Position numbers and translations under genes: made by a program. DNA of 64,000 bases, from positions 1-64,000 of the forward strand of contig JAIKVV010000022.1 in NCBI GenBank assembly GCA_024685385.1. Direction: 5' to 3'. Below, piece by piece: positions 35,232-44,619 of the stretch. The number at the start of each line of letters is the position of its first letter. The first letter of the stretch is position 1. Below the pieces are notes generated by a model, which worked only from the letters and a program-made list of their open reading frames with translations, was not told the DNA's origin and did no database searches. Source of the stretch: Saccharofermentans sp. Lineage in GTDB: Bacteria; Bacillota; Clostridia; Saccharofermentanales; Saccharofermentanaceae.

Positions 35232-36179
35232 TCAGTATAGATCATTCACATTCTTGTTTTCAAAATGCCATAATTTGCTTGTATCGTATTTATCAGGCAG
35301 TTTCTGCCAGTTGCCGTCCGAAGTTTCGATATACCAAAGAGCTTCATCGTCATCGTATTCCATCCAGCCGTAATCGCCGTAATCAGAAGAGATGCCTTCA
35401 TACCAGTACTGCCACTGTCCCGGTGTAACATCCGTGTTATACCAGAACCAGCATTCGGTCTCTTTGTCATAATAATCATCACCGTCACGATAACATGTCC
35501 TGTTTATCTCCTTGACAAAAACCGAATTAGGCTGTGCTTGAGTCGTGATCACAGTCTTTACAGGCTCAGTCTGTTTAGTTTGTTTAGTGATCGACCTGAC
35601 AGACGAAAACAAAAATGCCGGCAAAAGGAATGAAATATACATTAATGGCATTCCGACAACACAGCCAAGATATATGAAAAGAGAGATCAAAAGCGGCTTT
35701 TTGCTCCTGTTTGCATAATATCCGCCGCCACCGCCGCCGACAGCAGCATCTATCTTATCTATCTTGATCTGCGCTCCGCACGAAGAACAAGCCGGGATAG
35801 TTCCTTCTTTCCATTCCCACAAGGACTTTGTCCCGCAAAACTCGCATGTAAGCATAGTCTGCGTATTGGCAGCGCAGATATTCGTATAATAGACACCGTT
35901 TTCATCATAGTATCCTTCTTTATGCTCAACACCGTTCTCATCGATCCAGGAATGAGGATAATAGATGTAATCATGGTCTCTGAAGTTATATTTGATGTAG
36001 TTGCCGTGTTTGGACGCTACCCAGCCGGAGGGCTGATTAGTCCTGGCCCTTACAGGCCTGCTGTATCCCGAACTCCCTCCTGAAGATCTCGACGAATGAC
36101 TGGAATGCGAGTGCGACGAATGAGACGAGTGAGAACTATGAGACGAGTGCGATGAATGCGAATGATGGCTGGGAGGCAT
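35232..36179 (-). CDS. Zinc-ribbon membrane protein with His/Ser-repeat N-terminus
   Basis: The start at 36179 (MPPSHH) follows AAAGGGGA; an in-frame ATG 18 bases upstream overlaps that site. Residues ~5-32 are repeats of His-Ser-Ser. A zinc ribbon follows (CEFCGTK ... CSSCGAQ), then a Gly run, one strongly hydrophobic segment (~165-195) and a C-terminal domain rich in Trp, Tyr and Asp, with DVTPGQWQYWYEG. The His repeat could bind metal ions. The downstream domain occurs with no partner I recognise. It ends about 115 bases upstream of purL on the same strand. Confidence 0.72.
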   Translation of the reverse strand: MPPSHHSHSSHSSHSSHSSHSSHSHSSHSSRSSGGSSGYSRPVRARTNQPSGWVASKHGNYIKYNFRDHDYIYYPHSWIDENGVEHKEGYYDENGVYYTNICAANTQTMLTCEFCGTKSLWEWKEGTIPACSSCGAQIKIDKIDAAVGGGGGGYYANRSKKPLLISLFIYLGCVVGMPLMYISFLLPAFLFSSVRSITKQTKQTEPVKTVITTQAQPNSVFVKEINRTCYRDGDDYYDKETECWFWYNTDVTPGQWQYWYEGISSDYGDYGWMEYDDDEALWYIETSDGNWQKLPDKYDTSKLWHFENKNVNDLY

Positions 36180-36244
36180 GTTTCTATCCCCTTTCATGCT
36201 TATTCCATTTGGTATTTACCCTAATGATTATAAGATATTTCATG

Positions 36245-36277
36245 AAAAACAACCACCGGAATCGGATCCGGTGGTTG
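36245..36277 (-). terminator. Terminator of the SLH surface protein gene
   Basis: CAACCACCGGA (36250-36260) pairs with TCCGGTGGTTG (36267-36277). On the minus strand a T-run follows (36249-36245). Confidence 0.92.
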
Positions 36278-36298
36278 CAATCTATATTTTAGTTGATC

Positions 36299-38242
36299 TC
36301 AGCCTTTACCGTTTATGTATTTATCATACTTATAGAGGAATGTAACCATCTGGCGTCTTAAGCACTTACCCTGAGGATTAAAGGTTCCGTCAGGCAAGCC
36401 TGCCAGGATCTTCAAGTCAGATGCCCAGAGTGTTGCCTTATAGAAGTAATCTGTAGTCATTACATCATCAAAAGTCTTGGCATTCTTGCCCGGCTCGGGC
36501 TTGCCTGCCATCCTCCAAAGGAATGTTACCGTCTGCGCTCTGCTGCATACTCCCTTAGGATTAAAATTGTCCTTGGAAACACCCGTGGTGATACCATTCT
36601 CAACTGCCCAGATTACGGGCTTATAGTAGTAATCCTTTTCTTCTACATCAGTAAAATTGCATTTATCGGACTTGGTCTTAGGCTCTCCCTGAAGTCTGTA
36701 AAGGAAAGTTACCATCTGGGCACGGGTACAGTCGTTTGCCGGACGGAACTCTGTCTGGTTCGCATAACCCTTGACAACATCCTTGGCTGTCAGATAGTTG
36801 GTGGGAGCATACCAGAACTCAGAAGGATCAGTTACATCCTTATAAAGCACGGTAACAGTACAGTTGGCGCTCTTTCCGGAAACATTTGCTGTAATGGTAA
36901 CCTTTCCTGCCATCTTCGCAGTTATCTTACCCTTGGAATCAACTGTTGCGATCTTGCTGTTGGATGACTTCCAATTAACCTGATCTTTGGAATTAGTCGT
37001 TGCTTTCAGGGTAACCGTCTTTCCACAGACGACATTTACAGATGACTTATCAAGTTTAAGCGTTACAGGATCAGACTTGAGTTCGAAAGTTTGGCTTAAT
37101 ACTGCATTATATGCATCCGTTCTGGTCAAAACAGCTGTCTTATTGTTTACTGTTGCTTTTATCTCAGTCTCAGGGAAACAATAACCCTCTTTAGCCTTAA
37201 GGTTGATATCTACTCTATACTTGTGGTTTTTCTCGAACTTGCCGGTTGCAGGATTCATGGCAACAGCTGAGCCCGAGGTGATATCATACCACTTCAGATC
37301 GTAATCTTCGCACACATAACCAACAGATGACGGTAGTTTAGGATCATAGTCAGGAGAATTTCCTAAAACCGGTTCTTTCAAAGTTGCACTAACGGTATTG
37401 ATGTTTTCATACTTATCTTGGGGCTTTAATGCTTGCATATAAGCTGTGTGACACCATAATTCTTCTCCCTGCGAAATCGAACTCGGACCTTCAGACAGAT
37501 CTATATCGCCACCATTAACCGTGATTGTTGTATATTTGGTAAAAGTGTACCCTTCCTTTGCAAATATCCAGAAAGTAAGTTTGTATTTTTGATCTAAAGC
37601 CGTTGCTTCTTTCCAGCTAACACTATGTAATCCGAAAACACTTGCTTCCTGCCAACGCATACCATTCAGATCCGACTCGGAATTATAATCCTTGATTTCC
37701 TGATAATATGGAGCATCATCATCAATATCCATGATATAACTGAAGTGTTCACCTACAACCGGAACCGAAATTCCGATATCAACATGATCAATCGGTTTTT
37801 TCGGAGCAAAAACATATGAACAGTAATACTCAGCACCATATTGAGTTTTTATCATGGCCGGAGTTTCTCCATAATCTCCATATTTGCATAATTTCCAATT
37901 TATCCTTGGTGAAATACTTGAACTGTTCTTGAAATAAATAGTTACTTTATAGTTATACTCGCCTTCAAATCTATCCAAATCCGGCTGCATATATGAGAGG
38001 GTATCATCGGAAATGATTTTTTGCCATAAAACCCCGTTTTTAATGTATCCGGAAGTAAACTTAACAATACTTCCACTGCCATCACTTGTCGCATTATAAG
38101 AAGGCAATTCACCAATTGCCGGATAATCAATAAAGAACCGTTCACCACTGGCAGACACTTCACCTGCGGGAACCAAAGCTAAAACAAATGATGTGCATAA
38201 GAAAGCGCACATAACCAATCCTAAGATCTTAATTTTTCTCAT
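36299..38242 (-). CDS. Secreted surface protein with Ig-like and three SLH domains
   Basis: The 647-residue protein has a signal peptide (~1-32). About 360 residues without a family I can name follow, in which sections with FWIFAKEGYTF and INLKAKEGYCF recur, suggesting two or three related beta-rich repeats. A BIG2-type Ig-like domain follows (NSKIATVDSKGKITAKMAG), then three SLH repeats (CTRAQMVT, CSRAQTVT, CLRRQMVT). Its C-terminal ~270 residues closely match those of the protease at 20083-21783, so both probably use the same cell-wall anchor. It starts 13 bases after htpG with TAGGAG. Confidence 0.88.
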   Translation of the reverse strand: MRKIKILGLVMCAFLCTSFVLALVPAGEVSASGERFFIDYPAIGELPSYNATSDGSGSIVKFTSGYIKNGVLWQKIISDDTLSYMQPDLDRFEGEYNYKVTIYFKNSSSISPRINWKLCKYGDYGETPAMIKTQYGAEYYCSYVFAPKKPIDHVDIGISVPVVGEHFSYIMDIDDDAPYYQEIKDYNSESDLNGMRWQEASVFGLHSVSWKEATALDQKYKLTFWIFAKEGYTFTKYTTITVNGGDIDLSEGPSSISQGEELWCHTAYMQALKPQDKYENINTVSATLKEPVLGNSPDYDPKLPSSVGYVCEDYDLKWYDITSGSAVAMNPATGKFEKNHKYRVDINLKAKEGYCFPETEIKATVNNKTAVLTRTDAYNAVLSQTFELKSDPVTLKLDKSSVNVVCGKTVTLKATTNSKDQVNWKSSNSKIATVDSKGKITAKMAGKVTITANVSGKSANCTVTVLYKDVTDPSEFWYAPTNYLTAKDVVKGYANQTEFRPANDCTRAQMVTFLYRLQGEPKTKSDKCNFTDVEEKDYYYKPVIWAVENGITTGVSKDNFNPKGVCSRAQTVTFLWRMAGKPEPGKNAKTFDDVMTTDYFYKATLWASDLKILAGLPDGTFNPQGKCLRRQMVTFLYKYDKYINGKG

Positions 38243-38254
38243 GAATAACTCCTA

Positions 38255-40168
38255 TTATTTTTCGAGTTCGTTAATAAACTCGGAATTTACTCTCAAAAAT
38301 CTCTCAAGACCTTCGCTGTCAAGGGAACCGTGGGCAAGTCTTGCCTGGTCGTAGACGTGCTGTGAAAGCTTTGCGATCTTATCTTCGTTGCCGCCCATGG
38401 AATCAAGAGCTGCGATCTTAACGATAATGGGACTATCGGTGTTGATGACAAGTTCTGATGAATCCGGGAACATGTCACCCATGTCATCTGCTTCCTTGCC
38501 CTGGGCCTTCATTATCCTTCTGTACTGCTCCTGCATCTCCTTCATTCTTCTGGAATCCTCGGATTCACGGATCAGGGCAGGCATGGCATCAGCTCCCATG
38601 TTCATTGCAGAGACATTAAGCTTGTTGTTGTTTAAGACTTTACGGAACAAGGTCTTATACTTCTCTTTGTCTTCAGCGTCCGAATCAGTGCCGGAAAGCG
38701 TTGCATCTACTCTGGAGAAGCGGATATCACGGTTCTTCATCTCATAGAAGGACATGTAATTGTTGTCTATTTCTTCATCCATGACGACAACGTCGTAGCC
38801 TTCGTTGCGGCTCATGGAAACATATGCAGCCTGAGCAGTTGGATCAGTAGTATAACGTATGGTCTTCTTATCACCTTCCAAAAGTTCGGATGAAGTCTTG
38901 TATTTACCGTCAGATGTCTTATAGAGGCTTATATCCTTGACTTTCTCATAGAACTTTTCGTCACGCATCTGACCGTATTTAACGAAAATAGATATGTCAG
39001 ACCAGTACTTTTCGAAATCTTCACGGCTGTTCTTGAAGAGTTCGTTAAGTTTATCGGATACTTTCTTGACGATATGGCCGGAAAGTTTCTTTACGTAAGA
39101 ATCCTGCTGGAGAGCAGATCTTGATACATTAAGAGGAAGGTCGGAACAGTCAAGGCAGCCCTGCAGGAGGAAGAGGAAATCAGGGATTATCTCTTCAATG
39201 TTGTCTGCGACGAAGATCTGATGATTGTAGATCTTGATCCTGCCCTCAAGAGACTGGTAAACATTGTCAGTCTTAGGGAAATAAAGGATACCCTGAAGAG
39301 TGAAGGGATAGTCCATGTTAAGGTGGATCCAGAAAAGAGGATCGTCACTGTCGTTAAATACGCTATGGTAGAACTGCTTATACTCATCGTCTGTGCAGTC
39401 CGAGGGTTTCTTGAGCCAGAGAGGCGACTTGTTGTTTACGGGAACGTAGGATACGAGATCTTCATCGTACTCTTCGCCCTTCTCCTCTGCTTCTGCCTTG
39501 CGCTTTGCTTCTGCTTCTTCGTGGAGTCTGTCAGACTTTACATCAACGAAATAAAGATCTGCAGGAGCGAAATAACAATATTTACGGATCGTCATGCGGA
39601 GTGTTGCCGTATCAAACTGTTCGATCGCATCTTCTGAGAGTTTGATGGTAACTGTTGTACCAGCGATGGTCCTCTCTCCTTCCGATATCTCGTAATCCAT
39701 ACCTTCTTCAGAGCGCCACTTAACAGGCTCGGCACCTTCATTGCAGCTTAATGTCTCGATGGTTACTTCATCCGCAACCATGAATGATGAATAGAAGCCT
39801 AAGCCGAAGTGACCGATTATGCCGCTCTTATCCGTTGATTCCTCGTTATACTTGGTAACGAAATCAACTGCGCCTGAGAAAGCGATGCTGTTGATGTATT
39901 TTTCGACTTCCTCAGCGGTCATGCCGATACCGTTATCTTCGAAAGCTATGGTCTTATTGTCGTCATCGTAGACTACACGGATCTGATAGTCTTCTTCAGG
40001 TGCTTTGGCTTCGCCTAATTCAACGAGCCTCTTGCGCTTTGCAATGGCGTCTGCACAGTTGGAGATGAGTTCTCTTACGAAGATGTCCTTATCTTCGTAT
40101 AACCATTGCTTAATGACCGGAAAAATGTTTTCGGTCGTAACCGAGATCTTACCGCTCTTAGTATCCAT
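38255..40168 (-). CDS. htpG: Chaperone HtpG (Hsp90 family)
   Basis: The 637-residue chaperone has the GHKL ATPase signatures RELISNCADA, EDNGIGMT and GHFGLGFYS, with middle and C-terminal domains of normal length. It folds or stabilises client proteins in the cytoplasm. It follows the class IV aminotransferase gene by two bases and has GGAGG before the ATG. No CIRCE element is seen here, unlike groESL. Confidence 0.96.
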   Translation of the reverse strand: MDTKSGKISVTTENIFPVIKQWLYEDKDIFVRELISNCADAIAKRKRLVELGEAKAPEEDYQIRVVYDDDNKTIAFEDNGIGMTAEEVEKYINSIAFSGAVDFVTKYNEESTDKSGIIGHFGLGFYSSFMVADEVTIETLSCNEGAEPVKWRSEEGMDYEISEGERTIAGTTVTIKLSEDAIEQFDTATLRMTIRKYCYFAPADLYFVDVKSDRLHEEAEAKRKAEAEEKGEEYDEDLVSYVPVNNKSPLWLKKPSDCTDDEYKQFYHSVFNDSDDPLFWIHLNMDYPFTLQGILYFPKTDNVYQSLEGRIKIYNHQIFVADNIEEIIPDFLFLLQGCLDCSDLPLNVSRSALQQDSYVKKLSGHIVKKVSDKLNELFKNSREDFEKYWSDISIFVKYGQMRDEKFYEKVKDISLYKTSDGKYKTSSELLEGDKKTIRYTTDPTAQAAYVSMSRNEGYDVVVMDEEIDNNYMSFYEMKNRDIRFSRVDATLSGTDSDAEDKEKYKTLFRKVLNNNKLNVSAMNMGADAMPALIRESEDSRRMKEMQEQYRRIMKAQGKEADDMGDMFPDSSELVINTDSPIIVKIAALDSMGGNEDKIAKLSQHVYDQARLAHGSLDSEGLERFLRVNSEFINELEK

Positions 40169-40170
40169 TT

Positions 40171-41022
40171 TTATGCCTCCAAAAAATTATTCTCGTTAAG
40201 ATATCTTTCTTGAGCATCCTTATAAGCTTTCATGATGCCCTGCAATACGGGGTTTGCAGCAGAATCAAAGACAATGCCGTCAACAGATGCTATAGGAAGG
40301 ATGTCAAATGGCGTGCTCGAAACGAACAAGGCTGCATTGTTCTCTTTTAATTCATCAAGAGTAAACATACCCGTGTTAAGTTCAAGGCCCTGAGCCTTAA
40401 GTGATTCTATGACCCTGTTTCTGGTGATGCCGATAAGTATCTTGTTATCCGGAGCAGAATAAACTTTGCCGTCGACAATCGCAAAGAAATTTGACTTGGA
40501 TCCTTCGTATAACTTACCGCCGTTATCTGCAAGGATCAGTTCGAAAGCATTTGTTTCACTGAAGACCTTGGCTACGGCTGCCTTGTAATCGCCTCTGAAC
40601 GCCTTGACATTGGGATCCTGGCGTTCCCAATTTAAGGATGCAGTAACGATGCCCTTGTCAAAATCCTCTCCAGAGGGAAGTTTTATATCGACATAGTGTA
40701 TAACTCTAAAGTCTGCTGCTGCAACGATCCTTAAGGAACTGAAGCATTTTCCTGATGTTTTCTTAAGAAATTCCCTTATGTCTTCAATGATGCCTTCAAG
40801 ACTTATATTGTCACTTGAGTCAGAAGATACTGATCTTTCAAGCCTTGCAAGATGCTCTTCCCAAAAGAGCGGACGTCCGTCTATAAGCCTTATCGTCTCA
40901 TAATATGAGAGCTTGTCATATGGTTCTTTAAGAGCATTAACCTCGGGTGATGTGACCGGATAGTAGTCGCCGTTAACGAAGACAAGGGCTCCGATCGGGC
41001 TTTCAATCAGCGGATATCCCAT
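40171..41022 (-). CDS. Class IV PLP aminotransferase (BCAT / DAAT / ADC lyase type)
   Basis: The 283-residue enzyme has the fold-type IV plan: ETIRLIDGRPLFWEEHLARL, the probable PLP Lys in FRGDYKAAV, and LYEGSKSNFFAI with the Glu that contacts the PLP ring nitrogen. LIGITRNRVIE binds the PLP phosphate. Branched-chain aminotransferase, D-amino acid aminotransferase and aminodeoxychorismate lyase share these features, and the exact substrate cannot be told. AAGGAG precedes the ATG. It shares a transcript with htpG. Confidence 0.85.
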   Translation of the reverse strand: MGYPLIESPIGALVFVNGDYYPVTSPEVNALKEPYDKLSYYETIRLIDGRPLFWEEHLARLERSVSSDSSDNISLEGIIEDIREFLKKTSGKCFSSLRIVAAADFRVIHYVDIKLPSGEDFDKGIVTASLNWERQDPNVKAFRGDYKAAVAKVFSETNAFELILADNGGKLYEGSKSNFFAIVDGKVYSAPDNKILIGITRNRVIESLKAQGLELNTGMFTLDELKENNAALFVSSTPFDILPIASVDGIVFDSAANPVLQGIMKAYKDAQERYLNENNFLEA

Positions 41023-41100
41023 TTTTGTAGCTCCTTATAACAAAATCTTCCAATGAAATTATACTCATTTACGACAAAATGTTAATTTCAAAATAGTGTC

Positions 41101-41129
41101 TTGTAATAATAGGTTTTCAAACATAAAAT
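41101..41129 (+). promoter_or_regulatory. Putative promoter of argG
   Basis: TTGTAA (41101-41106), a 17-base spacer and TAAAAT (41124-41129) lie upstream of argG. No clear ARG box could be confirmed by eye. Confidence 0.45.
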
Positions 41130-41183
41130 AATAAAGATTTGTCAGATTGACTAATGTTTATAAATATATTCTGGAGGTGCCCT

Positions 41184-42404
41184 ATGGCAAAGGAAAAATT
41201 CTTATTGGCTTATTCAGGCGGACTTGATACTTCCATCATCATCCCCTGGCTGCTCGAGCATTACGACTGCGAAGTCATCGCTATGGCAGGTGAAGTCGGT
41301 ATCGGTATCGACGAGACATTCCTTAAGGAGAAGGCATTGAAGTGTGGTGCTACAAAGTGCTTCGTAGAAGATATTTCCGAAGAGTTCATCACAGACTACA
41401 TCTACCCTACTCTTAAGGCTAACGCTGTTTACGAAGGCAAGTACCTTCTCGGAACATCTTTTGCACGTCCCGTTATCGCTAAGAGAATGGTTGAGATCGC
41501 AAAGCGTGAAGGCTGCACGACGATCGTTCACGGCTGCACGGGCAAGGGCAACGACCAGGTTAGATTTGAGCTTACGATCAAGGCTTTGGCTCCTGACATG
41601 AAGATTCTGGCTCCCTGGAGGATCTGGGATATCAAGTCCCGTGACGAAGAAATCGATTATGCTGCTGAAAGAGGAATTCCCGTTCCCGTAACCAAAGAGA
41701 CCAACTATTCCAAGGATGAGAACCTCTGGCACCTTTCCCATGAAGGTATGGACCTCGAAGATCCTGCAAACGAGCCTAATCTCGATAAGATCCTTGAGCT
41801 CATGGTATCGCCTGAGAAGGCACCTGATGCTCCTACTTATGTTACGATCAAGTTCGAAAAGGGTATCCCCGTTGAAGTTGACGGTCAGAAGCTCTCCCCT
41901 GTTGATCTTCTCAAGTACTGCAACAAGGTTGCAGGTGAGAACGGCGTAGGTATCGCTGACATCGTCGAGAACCGTCTCGTTGGCATGAAGAGCCGCGGCG
42001 TATATGAGACTCCCGGCGGAACACTTCTTTATGCTGCTCACAGAGAGCTCGAACTCCTTACGATCGAGCGTGACACGCTGCACTACAAGGATCTCGTATC
42101 CCAGAGATTTGCTGAGCTCGTTTACTACGGACAGTGGTTCCACCCTCTCCGCGAAGCTCTCTCTGCTTTTGTAGACGATACTCAGAAGTTCTGTACAGGT
42201 ACTGTCCGCATGAAGCTCTACAAGGGCAACTGCACACCTGCAGGTACAACGTCTCCGTATTCTCTCCACGATGTATCTATCGCTACTTTCGATGAGGATG
42301 ATGTTTACAACCAGGCAGACGCAGGCGGATTCATCAACTGCTTCGGTCTTCCCATGAAGGTCAACGCTCAGATGAAGGAAAGAAACGGATTACTTAATAA
42401 TTAA
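41184..42404 (+). CDS. argG: Argininosuccinate synthase
   Basis: The 406-residue enzyme joins citrulline and aspartate with [12 protein letters not shown] is the ATP-binding P-loop; [10 protein letters not shown] and GRNA-like substrate segments are present. The ATG at 41184 follows TGGAGGTG. An upstream in-frame ATG at 41154 has no ribosome binding site and is rejected. argH follows after a hairpin. The rest of the arginine pathway is not in the window. Confidence 0.97.
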   Translation: MAKEKFLLAYSGGLDTSIIIPWLLEHYDCEVIAMAGEVGIGIDETFLKEKALKCGATKCFVEDISEEFITDYIYPTLKANAVYEGKYLLGTSFARPVIAKRMVEIAKREGCTTIVHGCTGKGNDQVRFELTIKALAPDMKILAPWRIWDIKSRDEEIDYAAERGIPVPVTKETNYSKDENLWHLSHEGMDLEDPANEPNLDKILELMVSPEKAPDAPTYVTIKFEKGIPVEVDGQKLSPVDLLKYCNKVAGENGVGIADIVENRLVGMKSRGVYETPGGTLLYAAHRELELLTIERDTLHYKDLVSQRFAELVYYGQWFHPLREALSAFVDDTQKFCTGTVRMKLYKGNCTPAGTTSPYSLHDVSIATFDEDDVYNQADAGGFINCFGLPMKVNAQMKERNGLLNN

Positions 42405-42430
42405 TCTTTTCGAAAAATAAAGTATAATGT

Positions 42431-42460
42431 AAGAGCCGCAAAACAAGCGGCTCTTATCTT
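42431..42460 (+). terminator. Hairpin between argG and argH, terminator-like
   Basis: AAGAGCCGC (42431-42439) pairs with GCGGCTCTT (42447-42455), followed by ATCTTTTC. It would end or dampen argG transcription. A TATAAT (42423-42428) lies just before it and could serve argH. Confidence 0.75.
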
Positions 42461-42481
42461 TTCACTAAGGAAGGTCATCCT

Positions 42482-43843
42482 ATGTCAGAGAAAATGTGGG
42501 CCGGAAGGTTCTCCAAAGATACCGATAAGACAGTTAACGATTATAATTCATCTCTTCCTTTTGACTGCCGCATGTACAAGCAGGACATAGAAGGCTCGAG
42601 AGCACACTGCAAGATGCTCGTAAAACAAGGCATAATACCTGCTGTTGACGGCGCCAAGATCGATGAAGGCTTGGTTTCCATTCTTAATGACATAGAATCC
42701 GGCAAGCTTACTTTTGACTCTGACGCAGAGGATATCCATATGTTTGTAGAAGCCGAACTTACCAAGAGGATCGGTGAACCCGGCAAGAAGCTGCATACAG
42801 GGCGTTCGAGGAACGATCAGGTTGCATTGGACCAGAGACTCTATCTCCGCGATGAAGCAACGGCCATTACGGAACTCATATCTTCACTGCGTTCATCGCT
42901 GATATCGATCGCAAAAGAGAATCTCTATACTTATATGCCCGGATATACCCACCTGCAGCGCGCTCAGCCCATTACGCTGGCTCACCATCTGTCTGCTTAT
43001 ATCGAGATGTTCGGCCGTGACATCGACAGAATGAGAACTGTAATAGATCATTGCAACATCTCTCCTTTGGGATCCGGTGCGCTTGCGGGAACAACATATC
43101 CTCTTAACAGGGAATATTCCGCCGCTAAGCTTGGTATGGCAGATATTACGATGAACAGTCTGGACGGTGTATCTGACAGGGATTTTGCTGTTGAATTCGC
43201 TTCGGCCTCTTCCCTCTTCATGATGCATGTATCAAGACTTTCGGAAGAGATAATCCTCTGGGCATCCCAGGAATTCAAGTTCATAGAGCTTGATGATGCT
43301 TATTCGACCGGATCATCCATGATGCCTCAGAAGAAAAATCCCGATGTTGCAGAACTTACGAGAGGCAAATCCGGCAGAGTCATCGGTGACCTGGTATCGC
43401 TCCTCGTGCTAATGAAGGGTCTGCCCCTTACATACAATAAGGACATGCAGGAAGTTCAGGAAACCGTTTTCGATTGCGTTGACACATTGAAAGCCGTTAT
43501 CCCTCCTTTCGAAGGAATGCTCAAGACCATGAAGATCAACAAAGACCGCATGGAACAGGCTGCGGCAGGCGGATTTACAAATGCCACGGATCTTGCTGAT
43601 TACCTTGTCCGCAAGGGAATCCCCTTCAGATCGACTCACGAGATCTCAGGCAAGCTCGTTCATTACTGCATCGAGCGCGGCATCTCACTTTCCGATGTCA
43701 GCCTGGAAGAATTCAAGACCTTCTCCCCTCTCATCGAAAATGATGTCTACGATGCGATCTCTATAAAGACCTGTGTTGATAAAAGGACTGTTGCAGGCGG
43801 TCCTGCTCCCGAAACGGTCAAAGCTTATCTTGACAGTCTTTGA
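42482..43843 (+). CDS. argH: Argininosuccinate lyase
   Basis: The 453-residue enzyme splits argininosuccinate to arginine and fumarate. HTGRSRNDQVA, TYMPGYTHLQRAQPI and GSSMMPQKKNPD (catalytic Ser loop) are clear. AAGGAAGG precedes the ATG. With argG it provides the last two steps of arginine synthesis. Confidence 0.97.
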   Translation: MSEKMWAGRFSKDTDKTVNDYNSSLPFDCRMYKQDIEGSRAHCKMLVKQGIIPAVDGAKIDEGLVSILNDIESGKLTFDSDAEDIHMFVEAELTKRIGEPGKKLHTGRSRNDQVALDQRLYLRDEATAITELISSLRSSLISIAKENLYTYMPGYTHLQRAQPITLAHHLSAYIEMFGRDIDRMRTVIDHCNISPLGSGALAGTTYPLNREYSAAKLGMADITMNSLDGVSDRDFAVEFASASSLFMMHVSRLSEEIILWASQEFKFIELDDAYSTGSSMMPQKKNPDVAELTRGKSGRVIGDLVSLLVLMKGLPLTYNKDMQEVQETVFDCVDTLKAVIPPFEGMLKTMKINKDRMEQAAAGGFTNATDLADYLVRKGIPFRSTHEISGKLVHYCIERGISLSDVSLEEFKTFSPLIENDVYDAISIKTCVDKRTVAGGPAPETVKAYLDSL

Positions 43844-43863
43844 TCTAAGATAATCTAAAAGAA

Positions 43864-43896
43864 AAAGCTCCGCGGTTATGCCACGGAGCTTTATTT
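43864..43896. terminator. Bidirectional terminator between argH and a convergent gene
   Basis: AAAGCTCCG (43864-43872) pairs with CGGAGCTTT (43884-43892). T-rich tails lie on both strands. Confidence 0.9.
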
Positions 43897-43911
43897 TCAG
43901 ATGAAATTAGT

Positions 43912-44574
43912 TTAGCCTTCTTCTTTGATCTTTGCTATCGCATCTTCGATCGATTCAGCCCTGTTCTTCATGATCATTTCTTCGATCTTGGCAACACTGT
44001 CAAAATCACGGAAACCTTCAGGAACGAGAGGATCCAGCTCTTCTTTCTTATCTTCAAGAACGGCTAATCTTTCGATCTTCTTCTGATTTGCTACACCGCG
44101 GTTATATCTTTCCTTGGCAATTTCATCCATCTCCTCTGCCTTGCGGTTAACATCAGCTTGTTTCCTTTTGGCTACTTTAACTCCGAAGATGATTATTACC
44201 ACAGCAACGACAACGCCAAGCAGTGATCCCAAAAGCAGAGTAACGACATCTTTATTGGCTGTCCCGAACAAGGATGCCAGGCAGCCGATAGCATAAAGGA
44301 TTACAGCCGCTATTACCAGGAAAGGCCAGAAGAACCTGAAGAATGACCTCTTTTTGAATTCAGTCTGTCCTTCTTCCTGAGGAAAATTATTCTGAGGCTG
44401 AACAGTTGCAACAATATACTCATACTCATCAAGGACGAGTCTGTATTCATCAAGTTTCTTGATCAGTTCAGCTTTACCGCTCGGTTTATCAAACCCCTTG
44501 ATACGAAGACCGCAACTACTGCAGAATTCTTCCTCATCGCTGAGCATTGCCCCACACTTCCAACATTTAACCAT
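43912..44574 (-). CDS. Zinc-ribbon membrane protein with coiled coils
   Basis: The 220-residue protein begins with a zinc ribbon (VKCWKCGAML ... CSSCGLRI). A short coiled coil follows, then two membrane helices (~75-95 and ~105-125), separated by a short Gly-rich loop, and a charged C-terminal coiled coil (~130-220) ending KEEG. AAGGAGGG precedes the ATG. Function unknown. It lies between the DUF711 gene and the convergent argH. The layout of a zinc ribbon followed by membrane helices recurs in two other proteins of this window. Confidence 0.72.
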   Translation of the reverse strand: MVKCWKCGAMLSDEEEFCSSCGLRIKGFDKPSGKAELIKKLDEYRLVLDEYEYIVATVQPQNNFPQEEGQTEFKKRSFFRFFWPFLVIAAVILYAIGCLASLFGTANKDVVTLLLGSLLGVVVAVVIIIFGVKVAKRKQADVNRKAEEMDEIAKERYNRGVANQKKIERLAVLEDKKEELDPLVPEGFRDFDSVAKIEEMIMKNRAESIEDAIAKIKEEG

Positions 44575-44619
44575 ATCTATCCCTCCTTAAAATTTTTATA
44601 GATTTAAATGGTTTGTTCT

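Noticed and set aside
36081..36179. Short DNA repeats that might suggest a CRISPR or satellite
   Set aside because: They encode an in-frame His-Ser-Ser repeat with a 9-base unit and no spacers.
41214..42269. 351-residue open frame opposite argG
   Set aside because: It is fully antisense to a clear argG, has no ribosome binding site and no recognisable motif. It arises from the codon bias of the sense gene.
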